Of a stretch of DNA of 64,000 nt, positions 35,393 to 47,091 are shown piece by piece (the first letter of the stretch is position 1; every line of letters begins with the position of its first letter). The stretch lies in assembly GCA_016716965.1 (NCBI GenBank), contig JADJUP010000003.1:62001-126000 (forward strand). The letters run 5' to 3'. Under the pieces are notes generated by a model. The model had not been told where the DNA came from. It saw only the letters and a list, made by a program, of their open reading frames with translations, and searched no databases. The translations under genes and the position numbers were made by a program. The stretch comes from Sulfuritalea sp. (GTDB taxonomy: Bacteria; Pseudomonadota; Gammaproteobacteria; Burkholderiales; Rhodocyclaceae).

Positions 35393-36285
35393 CGCGTACC
35401 CTCCAGCCTCACCCACCCGTCGCGTTCGGCGCCCACACGCAGCGCGACCAGCGGCGCATAGGCGGCAATGACCTGTTCGGCCTGGATGGCCAGCACGCCC
35501 GAAAGCGCGATGCGGCCACCCGGCGCGATCCGTCCGGCGAGCAACGGCGCCAGCACGCAGAGCGGATTGGTCAGGATGTTGGCGACCACGATGTCGAACT
35601 GTTCGTCGAGTCTTTCCCTGGAATGGCGCAGTTCCAGCGCCACCCGGTTGTTGGCGGCATTGTCGCGCGCCGCGATCAGCGCATTGTCGTCGATATCGAC
35701 GCCCAGCACCGAGGCCGCACCCAGCTTCGCCGCGGCGATGCCGAGGATGCCCGAACCGCAGCCGTAATCGAGCACGGTTTCGCCGCCGTGCAGCGAGTCA
35801 CAAAGCCATTGCAGGCAGAGAAACGTAGTCGGGTGCGAGCCGGTGCCGAAAGCCAGGCCCGGATCGAGCACCAGGTTGATCGCGGCGGCATCGGGTGCGG
35901 CGTGCCACGACGGCACGATCCATAGGCGCTCATTGACGCGGATGGGATCGAACTGGGCCTGGGTCAGGCGTACCCAATCCTGTTCGGCGACCTCGTCAAG
36001 TTCGATTTCCGGCAGGTCGTCGATACCCGCTGCAACGGTTGCTGCAGCGATGCGCCCGATCAGGTCGTCGCTCGGATCGAACAACGCCACCACCCGGCTT
36101 TCGCTCCACAGCGGGGTGGCCGGTCCGCCGCCGGACGCATCCGGTTCGCCGAACTGCGGCGTTTCCAGATCGGTTCCGGCCAGCGCATCCTCGACACTCA
36201 CCGAAATTGCGCCGGCTGCCATCAGGGCATCGGACAGCGCGTCCGCATGCGCGGCGTCAGTCTCGAGGGCGACGCTGACCCACAT
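35386..36285 (-). CDS. prmA: Ribosomal protein L11 methyltransferase
   Basis: 299 residues: WVSVALETDAAHAD at the start, LVLDPGLAFGTGSHPTT, VLDYGCGSGILGIAAAKLG as SAM motif I, and VANILTNPL as the NPPY-like motif. PrmA trimethylates L11. It follows accC closely (4 bases), the usual accBC-prmA order in Betaproteobacteria, and its stop overlaps the start of the DUF3426 gene. Confidence 0.95.
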   Translation of the reverse strand: MWVSVALETDAAHADALSDALMAAGAISVSVEDALAGTDLETPQFGEPDASGGGPATPLWSESRVVALFDPSDDLIGRIAAATVAAGIDDLPEIELDEVAEQDWVRLTQAQFDPIRVNERLWIVPSWHAAPDAAAINLVLDPGLAFGTGSHPTTFLCLQWLCDSLHGGETVLDYGCGSGILGIAAAKLGAASVLGVDIDDNALIAARDNAANNRVALELRHSRERLDEQFDIVVANILTNPLCVLAPLLAGRIAPGGRIALSGVLAIQAEQVIAAYAPLVALRVGAERDGWVRLEGTRC

Positions 36286-36289
36286 GGGC

Positions 36290-37643
<1,354 letters not shown>

Positions 37644-37654
<11 letters not shown>

Positions 37655-37775
37655 ATAGTTCTCCCGCGGCGAAACCGCCCTTGTGGCCTATGGCCACCGG
37701 TCGATTTAGCTGCGCTGCTGCGCCGCCTTTCGGCGGCTGGTCGCCCCGGTTGGCGATAAGGACCTTGCCGAACAT
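37644..37775 (-). CDS. Leader mini-ORF repeating the accC N-terminus
   Basis: Two bases after the accB stop an ATG opens a 43-codon frame. Its first 11 codons encode the same peptide as accC (MFGKVLIANRG), but with five codons changed synonymously. The frame then runs through hairpin sequence and stops at TAA, four codons inside accC in another frame. It looks like the former accC start, cut off by an insertion that rebuilt the start 121 bases downstream. Whether it is translated is unknown. Confidence 0.35.
37655..37741. repeat. Hairpin-rich insertion between the two accC starts
   Basis: On the minus strand three stem-loops follow each other: GCCGCC-GAAA-GGCGGC, GTGGCC-ATA-GGCCAC and GGCG-GTTT-CGCC. 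It is flanked by two 34-base copies of the accC start (28 of 34 identical). It shares an AGCTGCGC-type segment with the 54.9 kb spacer. Confidence 0.55.
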
Positions 37776-37777
37776 GC

Positions 37778-38233
37778 TTAGCCGATCACGAACATGGGCT
37801 GTCCGTACTCCACCGCTTGGCCGTTCTCGACCTGGATTGCCTTGATGACGCCGGAGATGTCGGCTTCGATTTCGTTCATAAGCTTCATCGCTTCGATCAC
37901 GCAGAGGGTGTCGCCGGCCTTGACGGTCTGGCCGACTTCGACGAAGGGCGAGGCGTCCGGGCTGCTGGCTCGGTAGAAGGTGCCCACCATGGGAGCCTTC
38001 ATGACGTGCCCCTCGACCGGTGCGGGAATGGGCTCGGCGGCAAGAGTCGGCGCTGGCGCCACGGCAGCCGGGGCGGGCGCCGTGGCCGTTACGGGCATAT
38101 TGACCGTTGTGGTAGGCGCCGCGGTGAAATGCTTGGCGATGCGGATGCGTTCTTCACCTTCGGTAATCTCGAGTTCAGAAATGCCGGAGTTCTGCACGAG
38201 ATCGATCAGGGTCTTGAGTTTTCTCAGGTCCAT
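37778..38233 (-). CDS. accB: Biotin carboxyl carrier protein of acetyl-CoA carboxylase
   Basis: 151 residues: MDLRKLKTLIDLVQNSGI at the N-terminus, a Pro/Ala linker from about residue 40 to 75, and the biotinyl domain with VIEAMKLMNEIEA, whose Lys carries biotin. Normal length. The linker contains a copy of the dispersed motif, read as AVAPAPTL. Confidence 0.95.
   Translation of the reverse strand: MDLRKLKTLIDLVQNSGISELEITEGEERIRIAKHFTAAPTTTVNMPVTATAPAPAAVAPAPTLAAEPIPAPVEGHVMKAPMVGTFYRASSPDASPFVEVGQTVKAGDTLCVIEAMKLMNEIEADISGVIKAIQVENGQAVEYGQPMFVIG
38042..38064 (-). repeat. Dispersed motif, copy E
   Basis: On the minus strand: CCGT, GGCG, CCAGCGCCGACT, CTT, the closest match to the consensus. 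It lies in the AccB linker, in frame as VAPAPTL. Confidence 0.78.
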
Positions 38234-38285
38234 GGGGACTCCTAAAACGTGGGTTGGCGGCTGCTGCCGCCGATTTATTGATGGA

Positions 38286-38777
38286 TCAGGCGGCAGCGCG
38301 AAGGCGCGCCAGGGCCGCTTCCAGCGCCAGTTCGTAGCCTTGTGCGCCGAGGCCGGCGATTACGCCGACGGCGATGTCGGAAAAATACGAGTGCCGGCGG
38401 AAAGGTTCCCGCGCATGGACGTTGGACAGGTGCACTTCGATGAAGGGAATCGCGACCGCTGCCAGCGCATCGCGCAGGGCGACGCTGGTGTGGGTATAGC
38501 CGGCCGGGTTGATGATGATGAATCGAATGCCCTGTTCGCGGGCCGACTGGACCCTGTCGATCAGTTCGCCCTCGTGGTTGCTCTGAAAACTTTCCAGGCG
38601 GACGCCGAAGGCGCGGGCTCGGGCTTCCATCGCCTGATGGATGCTGGCCAGCGTGGTGCGCCCATAAATATCGGGTTCCCGGCTGCCTAAAAGGTTCAGG
38701 TTGGGTCCGTGCAAGACCAGAATAGCGTCATCGGAACCGGAGGAGGTGCTTGCTTTACTGCTCTTTCGCTTCGTCAT
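38286..38777 (-). CDS. aroQ: Type II 3-dehydroquinate dehydratase
   Basis: 163 residues from ATG 38777: LHGPNLNLLGSREPDIYG at the N-terminus, SNHEGELIDRVQ, IIINPAGYTHTSVALRDA and VHLSNVHAREPFRRHSY. The dodecameric shikimate-pathway enzyme, of usual size with a short Ser/Lys-rich N-terminal tail. It precedes accB on the same strand, as in many Proteobacteria. It is separate from the dehydroquinate-synthase-like gene at 13.6 kb. Confidence 0.95.
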   Translation of the reverse strand: MTKRKSSKASTSSGSDDAILVLHGPNLNLLGSREPDIYGRTTLASIHQAMEARARAFGVRLESFQSNHEGELIDRVQSAREQGIRFIIINPAGYTHTSVALRDALAAVAIPFIEVHLSNVHAREPFRRHSYFSDIAVGVIAGLGAQGYELALEAALARLRAAA

Positions 38778-38814
38778 GACCGCAAGTTTGCCGCAAATGT
38801 CTGCAGTTTGTCCA

Positions 38815-39360
38815 CTATCGCGCGGCGAGTTCCGCCAGTTTAGGTTCCAGGTCGGCTTCGTTCCAGCGCCCAAGCTTGGTCATTGCGAGGTCGCCCCGAC
38901 GGTCGAACACGGCGGTGAATGGCAGACCCTGTCGGATATTGCCGAGATTCGCGCTGCTTGCCATGACCGCCATGCTGCCGATCAGCAGAGGGTAGTTGAC
39001 CGGGGTCATTTTCTGAAAATCGATGACTTTGTCGGCTTCATCAGTGCTGATACCTACAAATTGAACGCCGTTGCCGCGAAATTTTTCCTGCAAGCGGGAG
39101 AATCCCGGCATTTCCTCACGGCAGGGTTGGCACCAGGTGGCCCAGTAGTTGATTACGAGAATCTTTCCCTGCCACTGGCGGAGATTCTGCGCCTTTCCAC
39201 TCGTGTCGGTCAGGGCAAGCTCAGACAGTGCCGACACGGAAATGGCCGGAACGGGCGAGGGTGGCTCGGTTACTTTGCGTGGTACAGCGGCACGATAAGC
39301 CATGAATGCAACAACCAGTGCGAACCCGACCACTGCCGGCCAGAATGCCTTGTGTTTCAT
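38815..39360 (-). CDS. TlpA/ResA-like membrane-anchored thioredoxin
   Basis: 181 residues: one N-terminal signal anchor (FWPAVVGFALVVAFMAY) and a periplasmic thioredoxin fold with WATWCQPCREEMP (active-site CQPC) about residue 76 and GLPFTAVFD carrying the cis-Pro. It probably reduces disulfides, for instance during cytochrome c maturation. Its start overlaps the stop of the next upstream gene. Confidence 0.88.
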   Translation of the reverse strand: MKHKAFWPAVVGFALVVAFMAYRAAVPRKVTEPPSPVPAISVSALSELALTDTSGKAQNLRQWQGKILVINYWATWCQPCREEMPGFSRLQEKFRGNGVQFVGISTDEADKVIDFQKMTPVNYPLLIGSMAVMASSANLGNIRQGLPFTAVFDRRGDLAMTKLGRWNEADLEPKLAELAAR

Positions 39361-39947
39361 TTAGCGGCCTCCCGCAGCAGGTCTGCCACGGCCGCTGCCC
39401 GGGCGCGATGGCGCCCGCGGCCGCCCTGCTGCCGTTCATCGAGTGGCGGGTAAACTGAGATCAGTATCGGCAGTTCATTCCATTCCAAACGAAGTTGGGC
39501 ATCGATGCCGATTCGCTTGTTGGGCATCGTATCGTAGGAGATGCCGTGAGATAGGAGGGCGATCTCGACATCCTTGCTGCTGTCGGCGAACAGATCGATC
39601 TCCACGGCGGAATAGCGCCCGGCCGTGCCGTCCAGCGCACTCCCGGTCAGGTGGGGATTGAAGTCGGCGAGCAACTCCATCACTTCCAGGGCGGTGCTGC
39701 GCAGGTCGTGCAGGCGCTCACGCTGCTCGTCTTCCTGGAACAGCGACTGCCACGCGCGCAATTCCGTTTCCACTTCCTCGTTGGTCGGCAGCGCCTCGCT
39801 GTCGCCGGCTCCCAGGCTGCGCGCCGCCTTGCGTTTGGCCGTGCCATAGTCGCCGATGCCCTCTTCCGCCATGAGGCGCGCGGCGGCGGCGGCGATGGCG
39901 CGGCGCAGGGTGCTGGACGGGGATGGGGTGGGCTTGCGGCGTGGCAT
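39357..39947 (-). CDS. Conserved hypothetical protein
   Basis: 196 residues. An Arg/Lys- and Ala-rich start (LRRAIAAAAARLMAEEG) is followed by a charged helical region to about residue 90, a middle segment (LTGSALDGTAGRYSAVEIDLFADS) with the look of a nucleotidyltransferase-type strand pair, and a Gly/Arg-rich tail (ERQQGGRGRHRARAAAV). It diverges from mpl. I recognise it as a widespread betaproteobacterial protein without a known function. Confidence 0.7.
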   Translation of the reverse strand: MPRRKPTPSPSSTLRRAIAAAAARLMAEEGIGDYGTAKRKAARSLGAGDSEALPTNEEVETELRAWQSLFQEDEQRERLHDLRSTALEVMELLADFNPHLTGSALDGTAGRYSAVEIDLFADSSKDVEIALLSHGISYDTMPNKRIGIDAQLRLEWNELPILISVYPPLDERQQGGRGRHRARAAAVADLLREAAK

Positions 39948-40067
39948 GGCGGGATCGGCAATTGCGGCTGGCGGGTCGGGCCCGCCACCCTCGGGACTGC
40001 GGACGGCATCCCCTGCGGGATAGAATTCACCCCATTATTCCATCTATTCCGGCGAATCGCGCGCGAC

Positions 40068-41417
40068 ATGCACATCCACATCCTCGGTATCTGCGGCACC
40101 TTCATGGGCGGTATCGCACTGTTGGCCCGCGCTGCCGGCCATCGCGTCACGGGTTGCGACGCCAATGTCTATCCGCCGATGAGTACGCAACTGGGCGAGC
40201 AGGGCATCGACCTGGTGGCCGGCTACGATGCGGGGCAACTGGCGCTGGAACCGGACCTTTTTGTTGTCGGCAATGCGATTTCGCGCGGCAACCCGCTGCT
40301 CGAAGCCATCCTCGAGCGCAACCTGGCGTATGTCTCCGGGCCCCAGTGGCTGGCCCAGAACATCCTTCGTGGGCGCTGGGTGCTCGGCGTGGCGGGGACG
40401 CATGGCAAGACCACGACGACGTCGCTGCTTACCTGGATACTGGAAGAGGCCGGACTCAATCCATCCTTTCTGGTGGGTGGGGTGCCGCAGGGGTTCGGTG
40501 TATCCGCCCGGCTGACCGATTCCCCTTTCTTCGTCATCGAAGCCGACGAGTACGACACGGCTTTTTGCGACAAGCGTTCCAAGTTCATCCATTATCAGCC
40601 GAGGACGGTGATCCTCAACAATCTTGAGTTCGATCACGCGGACATCTTCGCTGATCTTGGCGCCATCGAGACTCAATTTCATCATTTGGTGCGTACCGTG
40701 CCTGGAAATGGCCTGATCGTTGCGAATGCCGCGGAGGCGTCGCTGAAGCGTGTCCTGTCCCGCGGTTGCTGGACTCCGGTCGACTGGTTCAATGGCGACG
40801 AGGGCTGGCAGGCGGGAGAGCCGGATGCCGACGGAGGTTTTTCGCTGAGTCTTGCCGGGCAGGGGCAAGGCCGGGTCGAGCGTTTCGCGCTGGCCGGCGC
40901 GCACAACCGGGCCAATGCCGTGGCCGCAGTGGCCGCCGCCCGCCATGCCGGCGTGCCGGTGGCCGTGGCACTCAGGTCGCTGGAGAACTTCAGCGGCATC
41001 AAACGTCGCCTCGAAGTGCGCGGCACGGTGCGTGGCGTCACCGTGATCGACGATTTCGCCCACCATCCGACGGCGATCCGCGTCACGCTCGAGGGCCTGC
41101 GCCAGCGCGTCGGCCACGCGCGGATCCTCGCCGTGCTGGAGCCGCGCTCAAACACCATGAAACTTGGTTCGATGAAGGCGCAGTTGCCCGAGAGCCTCGC
41201 CGATGCCGATGCAACCTACTGTTTTTCCAATAATCTTGGTTGGGACGCGAAGGCCGCGCTGGCCCCGCTGGGCGGGAGGGCGCAGGTGTTCGATGATTTG
41301 TCGCAGCTCGTGGCCGCGGTGGTCGCCGATGCCCGCGAGGGCGACCAGGTGTTGGTCATGAGCAACGGCGGCTTTGGCGGGGTACACGACAAACTGCTCT
41401 ACGCTCTGGCGGGCTGA
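40068..41417 (+). CDS. mpl: UDP-MurNAc:tripeptide ligase (murein peptide recycling)
   Basis: 449 residues of the Mur ligase family: MHIHILGICGTFMGG at the N-terminus (characteristic of Mpl), GVAGTHGKTTTTSLL as P-loop, EADEYDTAF and VIDDFAHHPTAI. Mpl joins recycled L-Ala-D-Glu-mDap to UDP-MurNAc. ATG 40068 is chosen; the upstream extension is a shadow. It ends at a strong intrinsic terminator. Confidence 0.94.
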   Translation: MHIHILGICGTFMGGIALLARAAGHRVTGCDANVYPPMSTQLGEQGIDLVAGYDAGQLALEPDLFVVGNAISRGNPLLEAILERNLAYVSGPQWLAQNILRGRWVLGVAGTHGKTTTTSLLTWILEEAGLNPSFLVGGVPQGFGVSARLTDSPFFVIEADEYDTAFCDKRSKFIHYQPRTVILNNLEFDHADIFADLGAIETQFHHLVRTVPGNGLIVANAAEASLKRVLSRGCWTPVDWFNGDEGWQAGEPDADGGFSLSLAGQGQGRVERFALAGAHNRANAVAAVAAARHAGVPVAVALRSLENFSGIKRRLEVRGTVRGVTVIDDFAHHPTAIRVTLEGLRQRVGHARILAVLEPRSNTMKLGSMKAQLPESLADADATYCFSNNLGWDAKAALAPLGGRAQVFDDLSQLVAAVVADAREGDQVLVMSNGGFGGVHDKLLYALAG

Positions 41418-41456
41418 GTAGGGTCGGCAACCCGACGCGGCCGCCCACCAAAACAA

Positions 41457-41484
41457 AAAGGCCTGCGGCGAACCGCAGGCCTTT
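41457..41484. terminator. Bidirectional intrinsic terminator between mpl and cytochrome c4
   Basis: A perfect 12-base-pair stem (AAAGGCCTGCGG and its complement) closes a CGAA loop, flanked by A and T runs on the two sides. It serves the convergent mpl and cytochrome c4 genes. Confidence 0.9.
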
Positions 41485-41501
41485 ATTACTATGCCCGGTG
41501 C

Positions 41502-42173
41502 CTACCGGCCAAGCGTCGAGATGTACTCGGCAACGGCGAGGATGTCCTTTTCATCCATGCGGCCGGCGATGTCGCGCATGACCTTGGCCGGGTCGGTGGC
41601 TCGCTTGCCGGACTTGTAGGCCTTCAACTGGTCGGCGATGTAGCCGGCATGCTGGCCGCCGATCGCAGGTGCCAGAACGGCCGGAACCTTGGACATCACC
41701 TTGGCCCAGTCGCGATTGCCCACGCCTTGCGGCCCGTGGCAGCCGATGCAGGCGGCAATGACGTCGGGACGCCCCTTGCCCTTGAAGAATATCCGCTCGC
41801 CCTGGGCCATCAACTCCTTGTTTTGCGACGGGTTAGGCTGCACCTTCTGGCTGCCGAACCAGGCGGCGATGTCGGCCATGTCGGGTTCGCCGACAGCCTG
41901 GGCCTGCGGGCTCATGACCTCGTTGTTGCGCTTGCCTCCCTTGAAATCATGCAAGGACTTGACGATGTACTCCGGTACCTGACCGGCAAGCTTGGGTGCC
42001 TTGACCGCCGCGAACATCTCCGGCGCGTTGTTGCCATCGACGCCGTGGCAACCGCCGCAGGCAGCCGACTTTTGCTGGCCGGCCGCCGCATTGCCGGCCG
42101 GTTTGCCTGCCGCGCCGGAAACGCTTGCCAGCGACGCACAGGCGAACGCGACAAGCAGGTGCTTGATGGTCAT
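41502..42173 (-). CDS. Cytochrome c4, dihaem
   Basis: 223 residues with a signal peptide ending about AAG (residue 23) and two haem sites, CGGCHG about residue 39 and CIGCHG about residue 142. The internal two-domain repeat is typical of cytochrome c4, a periplasmic electron carrier to terminal oxidases. It diverges from the cytochrome oxidase operon and probably feeds it. Axial Met candidates are in the MSPQAQ and MRDIAGRM segments. Confidence 0.93.
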   Translation of the reverse strand: MTIKHLLVAFACASLASVSGAAGKPAGNAAAGQQKSAACGGCHGVDGNNAPEMFAAVKAPKLAGQVPEYIVKSLHDFKGGKRNNEVMSPQAQAVGEPDMADIAAWFGSQKVQPNPSQNKELMAQGERIFFKGKGRPDVIAACIGCHGPQGVGNRDWAKVMSKVPAVLAPAIGGQHAGYIADQLKAYKSGKRATDPAKVMRDIAGRMDEKDILAVAEYISTLGR

Positions 42174-42236
42174 TTTTTTGATTCCCCTTCGATTCGAGTT
42201 GCGAAAATGCCCGAACCTTGAAATAATCCGGCGCAG

Positions 42237-42250
42237 TTGATTTAGGTCAA
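42237..42250. promoter_or_regulatory. FNR/ANR/DNR-like binding site in the cytochrome c4-oxidase spacer
   Basis: TTGATTTAGGTCAA differs from the FNR-type dyad TTGAT-N4-ATCAA by one base. It lies 64 bases before the cytochrome c4 start and 81 before the oxidase operon, so it could serve either. Confidence 0.55.
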
Positions 42251-42330
42251 TTATGTTTTAACAATGCTTAACTGGCAACCATCCCGAAGATATTTCTGAG
42301 GTTGCCGGCATCAGAACGCAAGGGGGAACA

Positions 42331-43092
42331 ATGGCGCACGACGCCCATCACGGGGATGCACACGCTCACGCCCACTGGGATACCAGTGTCTGGCCATTCG
42401 TCATCAGCTTCGGCATTCTGTTTCTGGCCGTGGCCTTTTCCCTGCACTTCGTCTACCACGCCAGTTTTGCCGCGGTCCTGACGCTGGGCCTGGCGTTTCC
42501 GATGATCATCGCCGGCGTCGCCGGCTGGACCAGCGAGGCGATGGGCAAGGGCGAAGGCCTGTCGTACGGCGCGATGGGCTGGTTCATCCTGGCCGAGGCG
42601 ATGATTTTCATCTCCTTCTTCGTCGCCTACTGGTATACCAAGCTGCATGTCGAAGTCTGGCCGCCGGCGGGGAACGTTACGCTGCCGAAGGTGATGCCGC
42701 TGGTGATGACCTTCATCCTTGTATCGTCGTCGCTCACCATCCACTACGCGGAGCATTTGCTGCATCTGGGCAACAAGGCCGGGTTCCGCACCTGGTACCT
42801 GCTCACCATCGTGCTCGGTGCCTGCTTTCTCGGCATGTCTGTCTATGAATGGTCGCACCTGATCCACGATGGCTTCACCATCAGCACCAATGCCTTCAGT
42901 ACCATCTTCTTTTCCGTCACCGGCTTGCACGGATCGCACGTGGTCGTCGGTCTGGCGATCTTCATGGCGGGCCTGCCTTCGGTGATGCGCGGTAGCGACA
43001 TCGACGAGGGATTCATGCGCACCGCTGGTCTGTACTGGCATTTCGTTGACATCATTTGGTTCTTCGTCGTATCACAAATCTATTACTGGTAG
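42331..43092 (+). CDS. ctaE: Cytochrome c oxidase subunit III
   Basis: 253 residues, six to seven transmembrane helices, with a His-rich N-terminus (HDAHHGDAHAHAH) and the family segments AEAMIFISFFVAYWYTKLH and TGLHGSHVVVGL, ending YWHFVDIIWFFVVSQIYYW. It is the first gene of the oxidase operon, an unusual place because subunit II normally leads. Its 3' end overlaps the Sco-like gene by 37 bases. Confidence 0.92.
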   Translation: MAHDAHHGDAHAHAHWDTSVWPFVISFGILFLAVAFSLHFVYHASFAAVLTLGLAFPMIIAGVAGWTSEAMGKGEGLSYGAMGWFILAEAMIFISFFVAYWYTKLHVEVWPPAGNVTLPKVMPLVMTFILVSSSLTIHYAEHLLHLGNKAGFRTWYLLTIVLGACFLGMSVYEWSHLIHDGFTISTNAFSTIFFSVTGLHGSHVVVGLAIFMAGLPSVMRGSDIDEGFMRTAGLYWHFVDIIWFFVVSQIYYW

Positions 43093-43946
43093 TTGCGGCA
43101 GCGGCCGTCTGGAGCGCCTCGGGTAGCGTCTGGGCGGTCGGCGAGCCGACGCGGAACAGCGCGCCGGACGCGTCGATCATGCAGATCGACGAGCCGCGTT
43201 TTCTGGGGAACCGGCTGCAGCGGGAAACCTGGCTGACCGACACGGAGGGGCGGCACTTCCGGGTTGCAGAAATGATGGGCAAGCCGCTGATTTTGCTGTT
43301 GTCGTATTACGGTTGCGACGGTACCTGTCCGACCATGAATGCGGAACTGGCGAAGGTGCTGGAGAAGGTCGAGCGCTTCAAGCTTGGCAAGGATTTCCGG
43401 GTACTGACGGTGTCCTTCGACAAACGAGACACGGTAGCGACGGCGCAGGACTTCATGGCCAAGTCGGCGGGTGTGCCGGAGGCGATGAGGAATGGTTGGC
43501 GGCACGCCGTGCTGAAGGACGGGCCGGGCGAGGGCGGGGTGGAAAGATTTGCCGGGGAAGTGGGGTTCCGCTTCTTCTGGTCGGATGCGGCGAAGGCGTT
43601 CCTGCATCCGAACGTGCTGGTGTTTTTGACGCCCGAGGGACGCGTTGCCCGCTACATCTACGGCACGCGCATGGATGCAAAGACGATTGAGCTGGCGATC
43701 ACAGACGCCGATTGGGAGCGCATTTCCAATTCGACGGCCGTGTTCGACATATTTACCGGTGCCTGCTTCAGCTACAACTATGCCGAGGGCAGGTATCAAT
43801 GGAACTACTCGCTGCTGGCCGGCGTTGGTTCCCTGCTGTTGGGCCTGGTGTCGATGGGATCGGGGGCTTTGATCTATCGTCGGCGGATGTCCCGCAGGCA
43901 GGGAAACGGAATCGAAGGAAAGAAAGGGGAAGCAAGGAATGCATAA
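43056..43946 (+). CDS. Sco/SenC-type copper chaperone with C-terminal membrane helix
   Basis: 296 residues. A signal peptide (LLLVVAAAAVWSASGSVWA) leads to a thioredoxin-like domain with the copper site CDGTCPTM about residue 89 and a distal His (FLHPNVLVFL), then a C-terminal helix (LLAGVGSLLLGLVSMGSGAL). Sco proteins load CuA of subunit II. The TTG at 43056 gives a complete signal peptide but overlaps ctaE; no better start is seen. It is immediately followed by ctaC. Confidence 0.82.
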   Translation: MVLRRITNLLLVVAAAAVWSASGSVWAVGEPTRNSAPDASIMQIDEPRFLGNRLQRETWLTDTEGRHFRVAEMMGKPLILLLSYYGCDGTCPTMNAELAKVLEKVERFKLGKDFRVLTVSFDKRDTVATAQDFMAKSAGVPEAMRNGWRHAVLKDGPGEGGVERFAGEVGFRFFWSDAAKAFLHPNVLVFLTPEGRVARYIYGTRMDAKTIELAITDADWERISNSTAVFDIFTGACFSYNYAEGRYQWNYSLLAGVGSLLLGLVSMGSGALIYRRRMSRRQGNGIEGKKGEARNA

Positions 43947-44745
43947 ACAACTGGCAGCCATCCTCCGACGCACAACGGTCGCGGTCTTCGGGTTCGCCCT
44001 TGCTGCCTCCTCGTGGGCGGCCGGACCGGCACAATCCACGGTGCCGAAGATCAATGATCCGGCCCGGGGCTGGGACAGCCTCTGGCATGAGGTGATAGTC
44101 GATATCACGATCATCGGCATCCTGTTCGCCGTGGTGACCGCGTATTTCGTGTTTACCTCGCGCCGGACCGCCGCCAATCCGGTAGGCGCATCGCCAAAAC
44201 TGTCGCCCGCATCCGCCGTGGGCTGGACGGTGCTTCCGATTTTCGTCTTTCTTTCGATCGACCTCTACACCGCCGCCAACGGCTGGGTGCTGTGGAATCA
44301 TTACCGCGATGTTCCCGCCGATCGCCTCGAGGTAAAGCTCGAGTCGGGGATGTACAGCTGGGATTACACCTATCCCAACGGGGTTCGCACCCAGAATGAA
44401 CTGATCGTTCCCGCCGGCAAGCCGGTGATGCTGCGCATGACCAGCCGCGACACGCTGCACAGCCACTACATCCCCGACTTCCGCGTCAAGGAGGATTCGA
44501 TGCCGGGCCGGGTGACTTACCTGTGGTTCCATCCGACCAAGCCGGGCGAGCACCTGGTGACCTGCGCCGAATACTGCGGCGTGATGCACAGCTACATGGC
44601 GGGTCGCGTCATCGTCAAGTCGGCCGAGGAATACGCGGCCTGGATGAAGCAGGAAGAAACCATGCTCGCCGCCGCGACGGCGACGGAAGCAACGCCGGCA
44701 CCGGCCAAGGCGGGAACGCCGGCCGCGAAGCCCAAGAAGACCTGA
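43939..44745 (+). CDS. ctaC: Cytochrome c oxidase subunit II
   Basis: 268 residues: signal peptide, two transmembrane helices, and the cupredoxin domain with SHYIPDFRVKEDSMPG and the CuA ligands in CAEYCGVMHSYM about residue 215. There is no C-terminal cytochrome c domain; the tail is Ala/Pro/Lys-rich. The ATG overlaps the Sco gene by eight bases. It accepts electrons from cytochrome c. Confidence 0.94.
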   Translation: MHKQLAAILRRTTVAVFGFALAASSWAAGPAQSTVPKINDPARGWDSLWHEVIVDITIIGILFAVVTAYFVFTSRRTAANPVGASPKLSPASAVGWTVLPIFVFLSIDLYTAANGWVLWNHYRDVPADRLEVKLESGMYSWDYTYPNGVRTQNELIVPAGKPVMLRMTSRDTLHSHYIPDFRVKEDSMPGRVTYLWFHPTKPGEHLVTCAEYCGVMHSYMAGRVIVKSAEEYAAWMKQEETMLAAATATEATPAPAKAGTPAAKPKKT

Positions 44746-44759
44746 GGGAGTAGGACAAG

Positions 44760-46331
<1,572 letters not shown>

Positions 46332-46346
46332 CCGCATGGCTGCAAG

Positions 46347-47021
46347 GTGTCCCGCGTCCGGGATGCCTTGTTTCCCGGCCTGTCGATGAAAGGCGGAGCG
46401 GGAATCTGGCTGCTGGTCGCCGGCGCAGTTCTGACGCTGGGCGGCGCCTATCTTGCCTGGAGAAGCTTTTCTGCGGGCCCCATGCCGGCCGGCGAAGTGC
46501 CGACGGTGAGCATCGTCGGCGACCGCCAGCCCTTGCCGGCGTTTTCCCTTCAGGGCCCACGTGGCCCGCTTACCGATGTCGACCTGCGCGGTAGCTGGAG
46601 CTTCCTGTTTTTCGGCTATACGCAGTGTCCTGACATCTGTCCGACGGCGCTGGCGCTGATGAAGGAGGTCGGGGCGGCGCTGACGGTCGACAAGGCCGTA
46701 CCGCCAGCGCCGACTTTCAAGGTGGTATTCGTTTCGGTCGATCCGCGCCGCGACAATCCGGAATTGCTGCGCCAGTATCTGGCGGCCTTCGATCCGGCGT
46801 TCATCGGCGTCAGCGGCGACGATGCCGCGCTCGCGCCGCTGGTTGCGGCGCTGGGCATTTACTATCGACGCAACGACGCGACGGATGCAAAGAACTACAC
46901 GGTCGATCATTCCGCCGCAATCCATCTGATCGATCCCCAGGGGCGGCTGGCAGCAGTCTTCTCGCCGCCGCAGGAAGCCGCAAAAATTGTCGCCGACTTT
47001 CGCCGTATTGCTGGGCGCTGA
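46347..47021 (+). CDS. Sco1/SenC copper chaperone, second in the operon
   Basis: 224 residues: an N-terminal membrane helix, FFGYTQCPDICPTALALM with the copper-binding CPDIC, VVFVSVDPRRDNPE and a distal His (YTVDHSAAIHLID). The start is uncertain (GTG 46347 or ATG 46386). The loop before VVFVSVDP carries AVPPAPTF from a dispersed-motif copy; other Sco proteins are usually shorter at this point, so it looks like an insertion. Confidence 0.85.
   Translation: MSRVRDALFPGLSMKGGAGIWLLVAGAVLTLGGAYLAWRSFSAGPMPAGEVPTVSIVGDRQPLPAFSLQGPRGPLTDVDLRGSWSFLFFGYTQCPDICPTALALMKEVGAALTVDKAVPPAPTFKVVFVSVDPRRDNPELLRQYLAAFDPAFIGVSGDDAALAPLVAALGIYYRRNDATDAKNYTVDHSAAIHLIDPQGRLAAVFSPPQEAAKIVADFRRIAGR
46696..46718 (+). 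repeat. Dispersed motif, copy F
   Basis: CCGT, ACCG, CCAGCGCCGACT, TTC. It is in frame in the second Sco gene as VPPAPTF. Confidence 0.75.
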
Positions 47022-47091
47022 AGGCTGCGACAGCCCGCCGCATGCTAAACTTTTGCGATTGATCCCGGCTTCAACATTATTCAGCTAAAGC

